Source of the DNA: Ipomoea triloba
Lineage: Eukaryota > Streptophyta > Magnoliopsida > Solanales > Convolvulaceae
Length of the DNA stretch: 64,000 bases
Direction of reading: 5' to 3'
NCBI RefSeq assembly: GCF_003576645.1
Contig: NC_044922.1
Span: 24,056,275-24,120,274 of the forward strand
Numbering within the stretch: position 1 is the stretch's first letter; each line of letters starts with the position of its first letter. Position numbers and translations under genes: made by a program. Below the pieces are notes generated by a model, which saw nothing but the letters and a program-made list of their open reading frames with translations, made no database searches and was not told where the DNA came from. Below are positions 1-10,499 of the stretch, one piece after another.

Positions 1-66
<66 letters not shown>
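1..66. repeat. (TA)n microsatellite
   Basis: The window opens in an uninterrupted TA dinucleotide run that continues off the left edge, so its full length is unknown. Confidence 0.95.
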
Positions 67-70
<4 letters not shown>

Positions 71-111
71 TGATTCTTTACGAGTTAATATATATTCTAT
101 ATTTTCTCAAA

Positions 112-222
112 CATTTTTAGTTCAAAGAATCTAAGTCTCCACCACTAGAATTCGAACCTATAACATCTCATTTAGAATGGTAACCGGAATGTCATCACAC
201 TACATGGTAGTTGACAATCTTT
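112..222 (-). mobile_element. tRNA-derived SINE copy (minus)
   Basis: Read on the minus strand, the block carries a B-box-like GGTTCGAATTC (plus positions 148-158) preceded by GTGATGACATTCCGGTTACC. The same block recurs as a fragment at 22484-22543 inside a WRKY intron, which supports a dispersed SINE family. Ends are approximate and I could not place a target-site duplication. Confidence 0.5.
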
Positions 223-232
223 ACTTCCAGTC

Positions 233-1431
233 ATCGACCATTGCAGCATTGTTACATATAATTTTTTTTTTTAAATTTTGTCACATTACATCATTGACTT
301 TCATTTGCTTGCCACAACTAGTCTTACTTTAAAAAAATTTTGTTATTCCACCATTTAATAAATATGACTGACATGTATTTTCATCATTCAATTATAAGAG
401 TTTTTACAATTGATGCATGGGAAGAAATTACATGCTTTTTGATAAAAGAGGCTTGACTGATAAAATTTGGGCTAGCTCTTTTTATTAAATTGTACAAAAA
501 TTTGAATAGAAGACTAATTGTAACAACAAATAAAAGTAAAGGACGCATTAAGGAAAAAAATTTTAAAATAAGATTTTTTGAAAACTTAAAAAATAAGATT
601 AAATGGGCAGTGCCACACAATAATTGATATCCAAACGTAGAATTTGTTCTTTTAAGAGTAAATTGTCATTTTGATCCACTGACTATTGGGGTCTTGTTAA
701 TTACAATTCACAACTTTCAAAACTGTTAATTTTGTACATTAGCTATATGTAATTTTTATCAAGTTTGGTCACGCCGACCAAATTGCCTGTCAAATCTCAC
801 TAGAAAATATTAATAACTAAAATAATGAGGTTACTTTAGTCATTTCATATCTCTTTCTTATTCTCCGGCGAGCTACTATATCGTTTCCGGGTGCCGTTTC
901 TTCTCATTAAAAGAAACGACACCGTTTTAAACCATGATATTGTAGACCATGGTCCATGGTATAATTTGCACTAATTTACCCCTCTTCAAATTGACCTCAA
1001 TATTTCAACACCCGGCCCAATTATCTCCCCACTCCCTGGGCCGAACTAATTATTTCTTGAAAGATTTGGGCTGTCCCCCAGGCCTCCATTAATGTGTTAT
1101 TTTAAACTTTGGCCTAATTTTATATAGATCATCTATTTATTTAAACTTTTCTTTTTATACCCAGGTTTCTATCGTCGGATACAATAATTAATCCCTCGCT
1201 GAATTGGAGTTACTTCTAAATTTTAATTGACGTTTGGTTAAAGATTAATGAATCCCTTTCTCTTTAAACTTTTTAGTTATTTTGTCTCAGGTTCATAGAC
1301 AACGTTAAAAACTGTTGTCTTTATTCATAACTACAACGGGTTATAGCCGTTGTCTTTAACTTGTTTTTATTTTAAACATAATATAATAATAACAATTTAT
1401 CCAAACATTATAAATATAAAAACAGAACCCA
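233..1431. other. AT-rich intergenic DNA, no gene seen
   Basis: No coding pattern is visible. Positions 880-975 hold a terminal fragment (AAACGACACCGTTTT, then GACCATGGTCCATGG) of the foldback family seen at 2505, 21405 and 55735. Positions 1298-1358 contain inverted GACAACG/CGTTGTC motifs of the kind found in CACTA-type non-coding DNA; this last assignment is weak. Confidence 0.5.
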
Positions 1432-1588
1432 ATGGGGTAGCTCAAGTGGTAAGTGAGCTCTCTTTGTTGGGAAGAATTTCGGGGGAACGCCCACAAGTGA
1501 CGATTGCTCTTGAGCCAGCTCTCGTGCCTCCTGGAGTGAATGTGGGTGGACCTGGACCGTTAAACAGATTTACCAAAAAAAATAAATA
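1432..1588 (+). mobile_element. tRNA-derived SINE copy
   Basis: The copy starts GGGGTAGCTCAAGTGGTAAG, a clear RNA polymerase III A box (TAGCTCAAGTGG), and ends in a short A-rich tail. The B box is degenerate. The open frame across it (1350-1607) is incidental. Confidence 0.65.
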
Positions 1589-2504
1589 CAAAAACATTAT
1601 TTATTAGTACAATCATCTTCTCTAAGTATTTTTTGTGTAACAATTTATCCAAACACCATAACAGCAAGAGCTGTGAAACATTTCACAGTGGAGTTTTTAT
1701 TTGCGGCAAATTAAAATGCATGTGAAGCTTGGGTTGTGGCAATTTATAAAATTATATTTTTAATTGCAAATTAGAGATCCATCTGTAATTCAATTGCAGC
1801 AAAGTAAATTGTGGCCATTTATAAAATTGTATTTTCTGAATTGGCTGTGATGAATTACTACTGTAACTGATTTTGTTCGATCTTTTTGTCGATAAATGTT
1901 ATTCAAAGTCAGTTTGGGTCTTGTTTTGCTCAACGCAATGAAAAATTATGGAAGTTGTATTCATTGAAAGCAATGGCGGGTAATGACGACGATAATGTGG
2001 CACACGCAACACGGGATCAATAAATTTGATAACATGGTTGGTAAATAATTAGTCTATCAGCAAATTTTTGACCTATTTTATCATTATTAGTTGTTTAACT
2101 TGGTTAAAAAATCAATATAAGTGTTTAGTTAATAAACTTTTTGTAACTCTAAAATACTAAATTTTAAAAAGTTATTCAAAGTAATCTTTTTAATTAACTT
2201 TTTGAGAAAAGAAATTATACAAGCTATCAACTATCAGCTAACAGCTAATTTATCAAACATATTTCTACCATAAACTAATATTATCAATTAATTACACTTT
2301 TTAACCCAATCAGCTAACCGTCATTACCAAACAGACATATGCTTTTTTAGATGATGCAGATTGAAGGTAATCTACATGGAAAGAAGACAAGAAGTTGCCT
2401 AACTTAAAAGGGTTATCTTTCCAAAGGTTTCTACCTCTGGACCGAAAGAATTGTGGAGAGATAAAAACTATCTAACTTGAAGATATAACAATTGGATATG
2501 GAAG

Positions 2505-2860
2505 GCCCACAATTATGCGGCAAATTATACTGTGGACCATAACTGCATTGTAGACCATGGTCATGACTGATACTGCAGTTGTGTTGAACGAATACTGCAG
2601 TTGGGTTGAAATGATACTGTAGTTGTATTGAAAGGAAACTGCAGTTGCGCGGAACAGAGACCATTCATACATTCAACACAACCGCAGTATCCTTTCAACA
2701 CAACTGCAGTATCAGTTCAACACATGCAACTGCAGTTCCAGACAGATGAAACGGCCTCTGTTTCGCGCAACTGCAGTTCTTTTTCAACACAACTGTAGTA
2801 TCAATTCAACACAACTACAGTATCAGCCATGACCCATGGTCCACGGTATAACTACTGCAA
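2505..2860. mobile_element. Foldback element with TGCAGTTGTGTTGAA core repeats
   Basis: The ends are inverted: left GGCAAATTATACTGTGGACC, right (reverse complement) GTTATACCGTGGACCATGG. Between them a 15-20 bp motif around TGCAGTTGTGTTGAA is repeated in one orientation on the left half and inverted on the right half, so the whole unit can fold back. The ends resemble the elements at 21405 and 55735, but the core motif differs. It has no coding capacity. Confidence 0.65.
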
Positions 2861-3399
2861 TTTGGTATCGCGATTAGATGCATATATGGTATCTTGGGTT
2901 AAAAGTCTTCTTAATTTTCATTTTCAAGTCCATATTAAATTTTCAAAAAAAATCACAAAGCTAGGTTCAAATTAAATCAAATTTTGGGGAAATTAATCAT
3001 AAATTATTTTTTAGGAAAGTGTGAATGCCAAATGCATTGAGTGTGTTATCAATTAATTTAGACAAGGATTGAGAATGTGAATTGTGACTTTAAATTTCTT
3101 ATTTGTAAATTCTCACGAGTTGTATAATTAGTTGAACATGCATCACTTCACTCTGGGGTGCAATTAATGATGTGGATTGACTTTTTAGGTGAGGTCGTGT
3201 GGTCATGACTTATATTAACAACTGCATGCCAAGTTAGGGAGTGCTTTCAATCTTTCATCATTTTAACAACTTCCAAAATGAGAACCACAATGATCTACAC
3301 TCATACTATAATTTTCATTTTTCAAACCACATATATTTTTCATCAAACTTTTATTAATACAAATTCAAAATTAATCAGTGAATTATCTACAAAGTTCTA

Positions 3400-3535
3400 A
3401 CGTTTTTAGTTCTACTGACTCTGTTAGAATGTAGAATCTAGCACAAAGAGTCAATACTGCCCCTAGTAAGGCTCAAACTCATGATCTCCCATTTACGATA
3501 ATCACTTTGTGCCACTAGATCACAAGGTCATTGGC
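3400..3535 (-). mobile_element. SINE copy, TAACAGAGTCAGTA-tailed family (minus)
   Basis: On the minus strand it reads GACCTTGTGATCTAGTGGCA ... GAGTTTGAGCC ... TAACAGAGTCAGTAG. That is the same architecture as the well-bounded copy at 56261-56448 (A-box region, B box, then the same tail motif). Confidence 0.65.
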
Positions 3536-3904
3536 CTACCATCTAATTTATTACCAAATAAATTTGTACAAAAAATTTAATAACAAGAGGACCACATCAC
3601 ACTCATATAAAGTATAAGGCAACATAAGTTTATATGGCACTAGCATAGATTAATACTTATATTATGGATATATATGACCCGTGTAACAATATAAACCCAT
3701 ATCATTCTTAATTTCTTTCCCGAATTTTTTTAAACTTAAATTTCTTTTTCCTGTTTTTCAAATTAATATATAAAAACCATATCATTAAAAAAATTTAATT
3801 GAGACCTTTTATAGTGAGAAAATGACACCGATATTGATTCTTATTAAAAAAAAAAACTAATTTGTTTATACAATGTAGATTTATAAAATAAATAGTTTAA
3901 GTTA

Positions 3905-4391
3905 TAAAGAGATCTCACTTCATTGAGTTACTATTAACAGTTTAAGTAACTTCATTGAATTACTATTAACAGTTATTAGTAACTTTTTATATAAACAAAA
4001 TTAATATATCAAAATTATATGATTATAAATATCTTGTTGAGATATTTTAAATAACATTAATATTCATTTAATTTTCAATATATTATTTCAATAATTATGT
4101 GATGAGCCTACGGTAACTTTATAAACTTGTACTAGTAACTTAAAAAACTGTTAATAGTAACTCAATGAAGTTACAATTCCGGGAAAAGCTGTTATTATTG
4201 CAAAATTATAAAGAGAGCTCACTTGTCACCTTTTTTTTAAGTTACTAGTACAAGTTTATAGAGTTACATTAGGTTCATCACATAATTATTGAAATAATAT
4301 ATTGAAAATTAAATGAATATTAATGTTATTTAAAATATCTCATATTTATAATCATATAATTTTGATATATTAATTTTGTTTATATAAAAAG
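3905..4391. mobile_element. AT-rich foldback MITE
   Basis: Two long inverted arms (about 3983-4144 and 4231-4391) read as near-perfect reverse complements and are separated by an 85-nt loop. Further inner and flanking short inverted pieces (GAGTTACTATTAACAGTTTA and its complement near 4145-4170) suggest rearrangement inside a second foldback. No open frame. Confidence 0.7.
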
Positions 4392-4524
4392 TAAAATAAA
4401 ATATTATATTTAGATGATATTTGATCAACACTTGTCATTTTATTAATTTGCAGTACGTATTGTTTTAATGAATCTAATTTTTTTTTTATTCATCTATAGT
4501 ATTGCTTTGATGTAATTGATTTTA

Positions 4525-4930
4525 GAGTTAATTATATTGTTGGTCCTAAATTTATAGGCCACAATCCACTTTAAGTCAGTTTTTATCATAACGTTCACTT
4601 TTGGTCCTAGTATTATTATGACATGATCATTTTTTGTCATTTATTAACAAAACAGTTTAAATATCGTTAAATACAAGGGCATTCCGGTATTCAATTATGA
4701 ATTTTTTAAAAAATAAAAAATAAACATAAAAATATAGCGGGTCAACCTACTTTGTATTTAAAAAAATGAAAAATCGAAATGTCTTTGTATTTAACGACAT
4801 TTCAATGATTTTGTCAACGGAGGACTAAAAATGGTCCTGCAACAATAATACTAGAACCAAATGAGGATGTTCTTATAATATAAAAGTGGACTGTCACCTA
4901 TAAATCTATGACAAAAAATAGAATTAACTA
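4525..4930. mobile_element. MULE-type MITE
   Basis: The inverted ends are GAGTTAATTATATTG and, on the other strand, TAGTTAATTCTATT. The subterminal text (GTTGGTCCTAAATTTATAGG / CCTATAAATCTATGACA) is also inverted. Flanks TTGATTTTA (4516-4524) and TTGATTCTA (4931-4939) form a 9-bp duplication with one mismatch, the length typical of Mutator-like elements. Non-coding. Confidence 0.65.
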
Positions 4931-5484
4931 TTGATTCTATTATACAACATGAACATTTTTTTTGGGTGTAGATACAACATGAACAGTGAGGAATGATATA
5001 ATTTGCCCTCAAACATCAACTTGATCACATAAATTTTTACACCAATAATTTGAAATATAAATTCCTAGCCAATAATAAGAAACTGATTGTGCTTCACATT
5101 TATAACAATGTTATTTAATTTAGTAATTTTTATCCCAATTAATGCATGAACGATACATATTGTAGCATTCATTATTTCACCAGGACAATTAGGATACGTG
5201 ATTGGCGGCCTGTAATATGGATGCTGTAATTATTGCGTATGTCATTGTTTAATCTTTATATGGCAGTTTTAGTCTTTAACTAGTGATTTACCTTTGCAAT
5301 ACACTTGAAAAAAATTATATTATTATGAATTTAAATAAAAATTTAAAAGATGATAAAGTGTTAAATGTATACTAGATATTGTCCCGTGCGATATGATGCA
5401 CGATCTAAACTTATATAATTAAATATAAAGTATTGTTATAATATTTATAATAAAAGAAAGAGAATTGGTTGATGTTTATCTCTT

Positions 5485-5735
5485 ACTGTCCCAGTGAGGA
5501 ATGAAGGATAATGTCGTAGCCGATGCTTTAGCAAAGGTGGTAACGGTCAACCGCGGCTGTGACTTAATTGAGTTTGTACGGCCTCCAGTTCATAATATGG
5601 AGTATGGAGGATCTTGTGAGTGATAGAGGCAATGCTGGTGTGTTCATTCTTGTTAATTAAGCTGGGCTTTGTCCTGGCTAGGGCTTTCCCCTTCCTTCGT
5701 TTCAAAAAAAAAAAAGAAAAAGAAAAGAGAATAAT
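5485..5735 (+). mobile_element. LINE 3' end with RNase H scrap
   Basis: A frame starting near 5504 reads NVVADALAKVV and ends at a stop near 5622. This resembles the C-terminal RNase H-like tail of plant LINE reverse transcriptases, with a frameshift just upstream. It is followed by a short 3' UTR and a poly(A) tract. AAGAGAAT occurs on both sides and may be the target-site duplication. Heavily 5' truncated. Confidence 0.65.
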
Positions 5736-5819
5736 AATATAATATAGTTTTCGAAAACATGTGCAATTACTAACAAAACTTAATGTTTGATTCTATGTTA
5801 TTATTGACAATATAAATTA

Positions 5820-6262
5820 CAAATTATTAAAAATATCTGTGCAAACTAAATTTGTAATAGAAGTACAAAATCTTCCGAGTTCACCACAAATTAAAATTTT
5901 GAACCCGTCTGGATTTCTCACTTTTGATTCAACCACATGCATACATATAATTGACCATGAACAAAAATTGATTTCTATAATAGCAAACCAACATTCGATA
6001 GTGTTTGACCTTGGCTTTTATTGATAGTCATTGCATAAAAAAGCATAATTGGAAATTGTCTAATGTTAAACTTGAACGACAGTCTTGGGTCTGATAAAGT
6101 GATAGTCATTCTAGCTATTAGTACATTGGTGTCATCATTTGTCCTTGCTAATATGCGTGCTTCTATAACATGGTCAGCTAATTTCGTTACAACCAATCGA
6201 TTACCATTGCAAATGTCAATAGTTTGTTCAATATTTCTCATTAACATCATAGGTGGCCCAAC
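5820..6262 (-). pseudogene. Helitron PIF1-like helicase C-terminal fragment
   Basis: The minus-strand translation contains MLMRNIEQTIDICNGNRLVV, then DHVIEARI, SDPRLSFKF and YAMTINKSQGQTLSNVG. These are the conserved C-terminal helicase motifs of plant Helitron RepHel proteins (PIF1 family). The next expected block (HGQLYV ... DGFKILICGE) is present but frameshifted at 5840-5960. The upstream Rep domain and most of the helicase are missing, and a MITE abuts the 5' side. A dead fragment; family assignment is confident. Confidence 0.8.
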
Positions 6263-6722
6263 CTTTATGGCATGTTTGGTTGGATGGAAAATCAATTCCA
6301 TGGAAAATGGTTTTCAAAAAGTTGAGGAAAATGAAAGATTATGTTGTTTGGTTGGATGGAAAATGATTTCCATGGAATTTGACTTCCCAAAGAAGAAGGA
6401 AAACAAATTCCTTAGTAGAGTTAGGTATTTTGTTTTCCAAGGGAGGTGAGAAGAAAGTATAAGCTTTGGACTATTTTACCCTCAACCAACTTTATTAATT
6501 ACACATGTATATATAGCTAAATCATTATTTCTAAGGGCATATTGGTCTTTATATTTATAATTCCTTACCATTCAAAATCCAACCAAACAATGAAATTCAT
6601 ATTCCCAGTAATTCCTTTTCCACAAACCAAACAGTGGAATTTGTTTTCCTCGTAATTTGTTTTCCATGGAATTTGAATTCCATTTCCTTCAAATATTTTC
6701 CAGCGAACCAAATGGCTGTTAA
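6262..6722. mobile_element. MITE with TTTGGTTGGATGGAAAA ends
   Basis: The inverted ends are GCATGTTTGGTTGGATGGAA on the left and its degenerate complement TTTTCCAGCGAACCAAATGG on the right. Inverted TTCCATGGAAAA/TTTTCCATGG blocks lie inside. TTA occurs outside both ends, suggesting a PIF/Harbinger-like duplication, but the boundary is imprecise. The element interrupts the Helitron fragment. Confidence 0.55.
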
Positions 6723-7080
6723 GGTTAATGAATAATTTCAAAGTATATAATATTTAACAAATGATGTAAATATGTCATTCGATGTAATTTCAGCCTTTAC
6801 TAAAAATTCTTCAGTTGATTAATAATTCTACACAAAATTAAAATTATTATAGACATTACAAATTTAAAATTTTATGTTCACAATTTTAGAACTCAATATA
6901 CAAAATTAAATTAATCAATATTCACAATTTTGTTATATAGATTATATTCCAAAATTGTGTGATATTATTGAATATAGAGTTATGAAATTGTAAACATAGA
7001 GTTCTGAAATGTGAACATAGAATTATGAAATTGTTAACAATTCTTCAGTTGATTAATAATTTTACAAAAAAATTAGCATT
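6723..7080. repeat. AT-rich stretch with repeated ATAGAATTATGAAATTG motifs
   Basis: Several degenerate copies of a roughly 20-bp motif (ACATAGAGTTCTGAAATTGT-like) and their complements occur at 6860-7050. They resemble the core motif of the element at 55735-56135. No gene seen. Confidence 0.45.
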
Positions 7081-7092
7081 AATTATAATGAA

Positions 7093-7192
7093 GTCAAGAT
7101 GGCCGAGTTGGTTTAAGGTGCTAGTTTCTGGTACTGGTCCGAAAGGGCATGAGTTCAATTAATGACCATGGGTTTAAATCCCATTCTTGACA
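7093..7192 (+). pseudogene. tRNA-Leu-derived pseudogene
   Basis: The acceptor arms GTCAAGA (7093-7099) and TCTTGAC (7185-7191) pair perfectly. The D-arm text GATGGCCGAGTTGG is tRNA-Leu-like. The anticodon stem CTAGT/ACTGG pairs with one G-U and encloses the 7-nt loop TTCTGGT. The T arm ATGGG-TTTAAAT-CCCAT is intact. Two defects mark it as a pseudogene or mutated copy: a variable region of about 30 nt that looks like a partial duplication of the T arm, and an anticodon reading CTG where related plant tRNA-Leu genes have CAG (from memory). No functional claim. Confidence 0.6.
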
Positions 7193-7570
7193 ATATATAT
7201 ATTTTTAAAAATATAATAAAAATTAACATTTAATTTGAAATAGTTAAATAAGATATCTTAACAACAGTGGGTGACATGTTTACTTGTTTTTAAGAAACTA
7301 ATATAATACTTTTTTAAGAAACCAATATAAAACCACAATTAGTTCATTGTAGTTATTTTAAAACTTCATTTTTTAATTTTTATTTTTTCATTGTAAATAA
7401 ACTTTAATCCTTACAAACTTTATATAACTTAATGAAAATTAGCATGATAAATTAAACATATTTTACTCTCTTTTTTTTAGAAAAAAAAAAGTTATAATTT
7501 TTTGTATGACAACATATATAATATATAATTTTCTAATCTATAACAATTTAGGACAAAATCTATATATATG

Positions 7571-7658
7571 TTTATATATATAAAGCTTACCAAATAAAGT
7601 CATTACATGTATACATAAATCAGTAATGACTTTATTTGGTAAGCTTTATATATATAAA
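7571..7658. repeat. Perfect 36-bp inverted repeat (hairpin)
   Basis: Arms 7571-7606 and 7623-7658 are exact reverse complements with a 16-nt loop (ATGTATACATAAATCA). The arm contains AAGCTTACCAAATAAAGTCA. It could be a minimal MITE or a hairpin RNA source; there is no expression evidence. Confidence 0.85.
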
Positions 7659-7785
7659 TGTACCGAATTTAAGGTATTCATTTAAATATGATTTAATTTT
7701 GTTAAGTATTGTAATCTTATTTTGACTGATTTCGAATTTTAAACTAAATTTTTTGTCTAAAATGAGCGGGAAAATGACACTTTTG

Positions 7786-7790
<5 letters not shown>

Positions 7791-7874
<84 letters not shown>

Positions 7875-8612
7875 NNNNNNNNNNNNNNNNNNNNNNNNNN
7901 NNNNNNNNNNNNNNNNNNNNNNNNNNNNNNNNNNNNNNNNNNNNNNNNNNNNNNNNNNNNNNNNNNNNNNNNNNNNNNNNNNNNNNNNNNNNNNNNNNNN
8001 NNNNNNNNNNNNNNNNNNNNNNNNNNNNNNNNNNNNNNNNNNNNNNNNNNNNNNNNNNNNNNNNNNNNNNNNNNNNNNNNNNNNNNNNNNNNNNNNNNNN
8101 NNNNNNNNNNNNNNNNNNNNNNNNNNNNNNNNNNNNNNNNNNNNNNNNNNNNNNNNNNNNNNNNNNNNNNNNNNNNNNNNNNNNNNNNNNNNNNNNNNNN
8201 NNNNNNNNNNNNNNNNNNNNNNNNNNNNNNNNNNNNNNNNNNNNNNNNNNNNNNNNNNNNNNNNNNNNNNNNNNNNNNNNNNNNNNNNNNNNNNNNNNNN
8301 NNNNNNNNNNNNNNNNNNNNNNNNNNNNNNNNNNNNNNNNNNNNNNNNNNNNNNNNNNNNNNNNNNNNNNNNNNNNNNNNNNNNNNNNNNNNNNNNNNNN
8401 NNNNNNNNNNNNNNNNNNNNNNNNNNNNNNNNNNNNNNNNNNNNNNNNNNNNNNNNNNNNNNNNNNNNNNNNNNNNNNNNNNNNNNNNNNNNNNNNNNNN
8501 NNNNNNNNNNNNNNNNNNNNNNNNNNNNNNNNNNNNNNNNNNNNNNNNNNNNNNNNNNNNNNNNNNNNNNNNNNNNNNNNNNNNNNNNNNNNNNNNNNNN
8601 NNNNNNNNNNNN

Positions 8613-8689
<77 letters not shown>
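7791..8689. repeat. (TA)n tract enclosing a 738-N assembly gap
   Basis: TA repeats run into N at 7875 and resume at 8613, ending near 8688. The gap is probably an uncollapsed or unsequenced microsatellite. Reading frames across it are meaningless. Confidence 0.95.
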
Positions 8690-8690
<1 letters not shown>

Positions 8691-8704
8691 TTTGTATAAT
8701 ATAA

Positions 8705-8890
8705 TAATATCACTGTCGTAAAAATCGACCACCTAGGCACTAGGCGCCCCTAGGCCGAGGCGAATTGCTCACTAGGCGGTCGCCTAGCGCCTAACTCGGC
8801 CGACTAAGCCGAGTTGGATGCCGACTAGGCCGAATTTTTTCGTATTAACTCGCCCAACTCGGCAGAGTTAGTTGAGTTAACTTAGGCGAG
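8705..8890. repeat. CTAGGCG-rich subterminal repeat block
   Basis: Clustered direct and inverted CTAGGCG and CCGAGTT motifs (GGCACTAGGCGCCCCTAGGC ...) lie in otherwise AT-rich DNA. A second block with the same motif is at 14195-14620. Such motif clusters are typical of subterminal regions of non-autonomous DNA transposons. The element's other end is probably in the gap. Confidence 0.5.
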
Positions 8891-8975
8891 TCGGCTTTGC
8901 TAATTTTTTATTATATTTATATATATTTAAATTTATTTATTTATATAAATAAGAGATGTAAGATATATATAAATA

Positions 8976-9441
8976 AGGTGCGTCAATCTGAAGCTTTAGG
9001 ACACACTTTTTTTTTGCATGCAGTTCTAAAACAAAACTAATATTCATTATAAGATTTTCTCTACAAAGTTATATTTATATTAATCCAACTTAAGTGCGTA
9101 GATTAGAAGTTTAATGTGCAGTTAGGCGCCATTGCCATAATTATTCAGACCTCATCTCAGCCGTAGATGCTATTGGATTCAAGGCTTATGATTTGTCCCC
9201 ATAGTCTTCTAATTACATGTGTCCTCGTGTGGACAAGGGCCATATAGCATCTACGGCTGAGATGAGGTCTGCATAATTATGGCCATGGTGCCTAATTGCC
9301 CATTAAACTTCTAATCTACGCACTTAAGTTGGATTAATATAAATATGACTTTGTAGAGAAAATCTTATAAAGAATATTAGTTGTGTTTTAGAACTGCATG
9401 CAAAAAAAAAAAGTGTCCTAAAGCTTCAGAATGACGCACCT
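8976..9441. mobile_element. 466-bp long-arm foldback MITE with TA duplication
   Basis: The arms (8976-9173 and 9244-9441) are close reverse complements beginning AGGTGCGTCA, with a 70-nt loop. The bases TA flank both ends (8974-8975 and 9442-9443), as in Tc1/mariner (Stowaway-type) insertions. No coding capacity. The right flank carries the same CTTAAGTTTCAA/CTTAAGCACACAA motifs that form the array at 14615-15020. Confidence 0.8.
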
Positions 9442-9851
9442 TAAGTTTCAACAAAACTGATGCAACTTAAGCACACAACCTACAGAAGTACAAAGAACCA
9501 ACGCCCCCATTGAAGATCAATCCTGTGACCTCTGGCTACAGCTATGTCGCTTGACCACAAGGTTTTTGGTTATTTAGTCACCCTTTGATTTCTTATATAG
9601 CATATAATTTTGGCAATTGTAGAATGAAGACTGATTCAATTAAGTTGTTATTCCAAATTTACATACTCCGTATTTATTTATTTAATAAACCATTACGGTA
9701 CGGTCAAAACGTGGGTCAACAGTCAAACACGCCCCGCAAGCTTCATCAATTTAAACTTGCGATTTGCGAAAACTTCAAACTTCAAAGTCCTGTAGGCTGT
9801 AGGCGCCCACCATCAGTCTATCTCGTGCCTTTAATGGGATACATTACACAC

Positions 9852-9859
9852 TATAAATA
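9852..9859 (+). promoter_or_regulatory. TATA box of the peptide gene
   Basis: TATAAATA lies 52 bp upstream of the ATG at 9911. This would give a transcription start near 9885 and a short 5' leader, consistent with a compact, expressed gene. Confidence 0.6.
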
Positions 9860-9910
9860 TACATTTCCCAACATCTGAAATGAATCTGATCTGCTAGCTT
9901 AACAAACAAG

Positions 9911-10312
9911 ATGATGGTGAGACCTCTAACTCTTTTAGCTCTTGTGTCTCTACTCGTTGTGCTAAGCTGCAGCAAACCCCATGAGGCCAGCAGAGTTGTT
10001 CGTGAAGATGAAGAAATCTGGACGAGAAAGAAGCATTATTATCTTTTCTTGCCATCTAAGGGAAATTTGAAGAAGAAGACGAAATTGCAGGTTTTGTTAC
10101 CGTCTTTATGGAGGAAGGTTTCCCCTCCTAACCCTAACCCGGGTACCAACTCTCACTCGCCAGCTTTGGGAGAAAAGAGGTTTGCAAGGAGTATGAGAAA
10201 GAAGCACCTTCTGCTTCCTTCTCTGCAATGGCGGCATGTCACCTCTCCGTCATCCAACCCTGGCCACAACAAGAAAGAGAATAAATCTATTTTTAGATTT
10301 ACGGGATCATAA
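9911..10312 (+). CDS. Small secreted peptide precursor, two-repeat (133 aa)
   Basis: A 133-residue single-exon frame. Residues 1-24 form a hydrophobic signal peptide (RPLTLLALVSLLVVLS) ending around a Ser-Cys-Ser. The mature part is very basic and contains two related blocks, LPSLWRKVSPPNPNPGTN (residues 63-80) and LPSLQWRHVTSPSSNPGHN (102-120), each preceded by a Lys/Arg-rich segment that could be a processing site. Ser/Pro/Asn-Pro-Gly motifs near the C terminus recall plant hormone precursors of the CEP/PIP/IDA kind, but neither block matches a canonical motif from those families, so I give no name. The start is the first of two adjacent ATGs. A TATA box lies 52 bp upstream and AATAAA 182 bp past the stop. 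Secretion is strongly suggested; the signalling role is inference. Confidence 0.7.
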   Translation: MMVRPLTLLALVSLLVVLSCSKPHEASRVVREDEEIWTRKKHYYLFLPSKGNLKKKTKLQVLLPSLWRKVSPPNPNPGTNSHSPALGEKRFARSMRKKHLLLPSLQWRHVTSPSSNPGHNKKENKSIFRFTGS

Positions 10313-10493
10313 TACGTTCGATATAGGGTGCGTGTGTAAAGCGTGCTAGTGCAATAATCTTTTATTCTTTTTGTTTTGTTTTGTTGTGTTTGGTTAGTTT
10401 ATTTACTCGGGAAAAATGCACTGCACGGCCATGCACGCAGATGTACGTGTATTATGGTCAATGATATTATGATAACATTTATTAATAAAAACC

Positions 10494-10499
10494 CACTCT
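10494..10499 (+). terminator. Candidate poly(A) signal of the peptide gene
   Basis: AATAAA lies 182 bp after the stop codon at 10312, in a T-rich 3' UTR. Confidence 0.45.

Noticed and set aside
7757..8740. Long minus-strand frames of alternating Tyr-Ile across the TA tract and gap
   Set aside because: They are produced by the TA repeat and by N treated as coding; no protein is supported.
9585..9878. 97-residue frame just before the peptide gene
   Set aside because: It runs through the TATA box of that gene and has no recognisable composition or domain.
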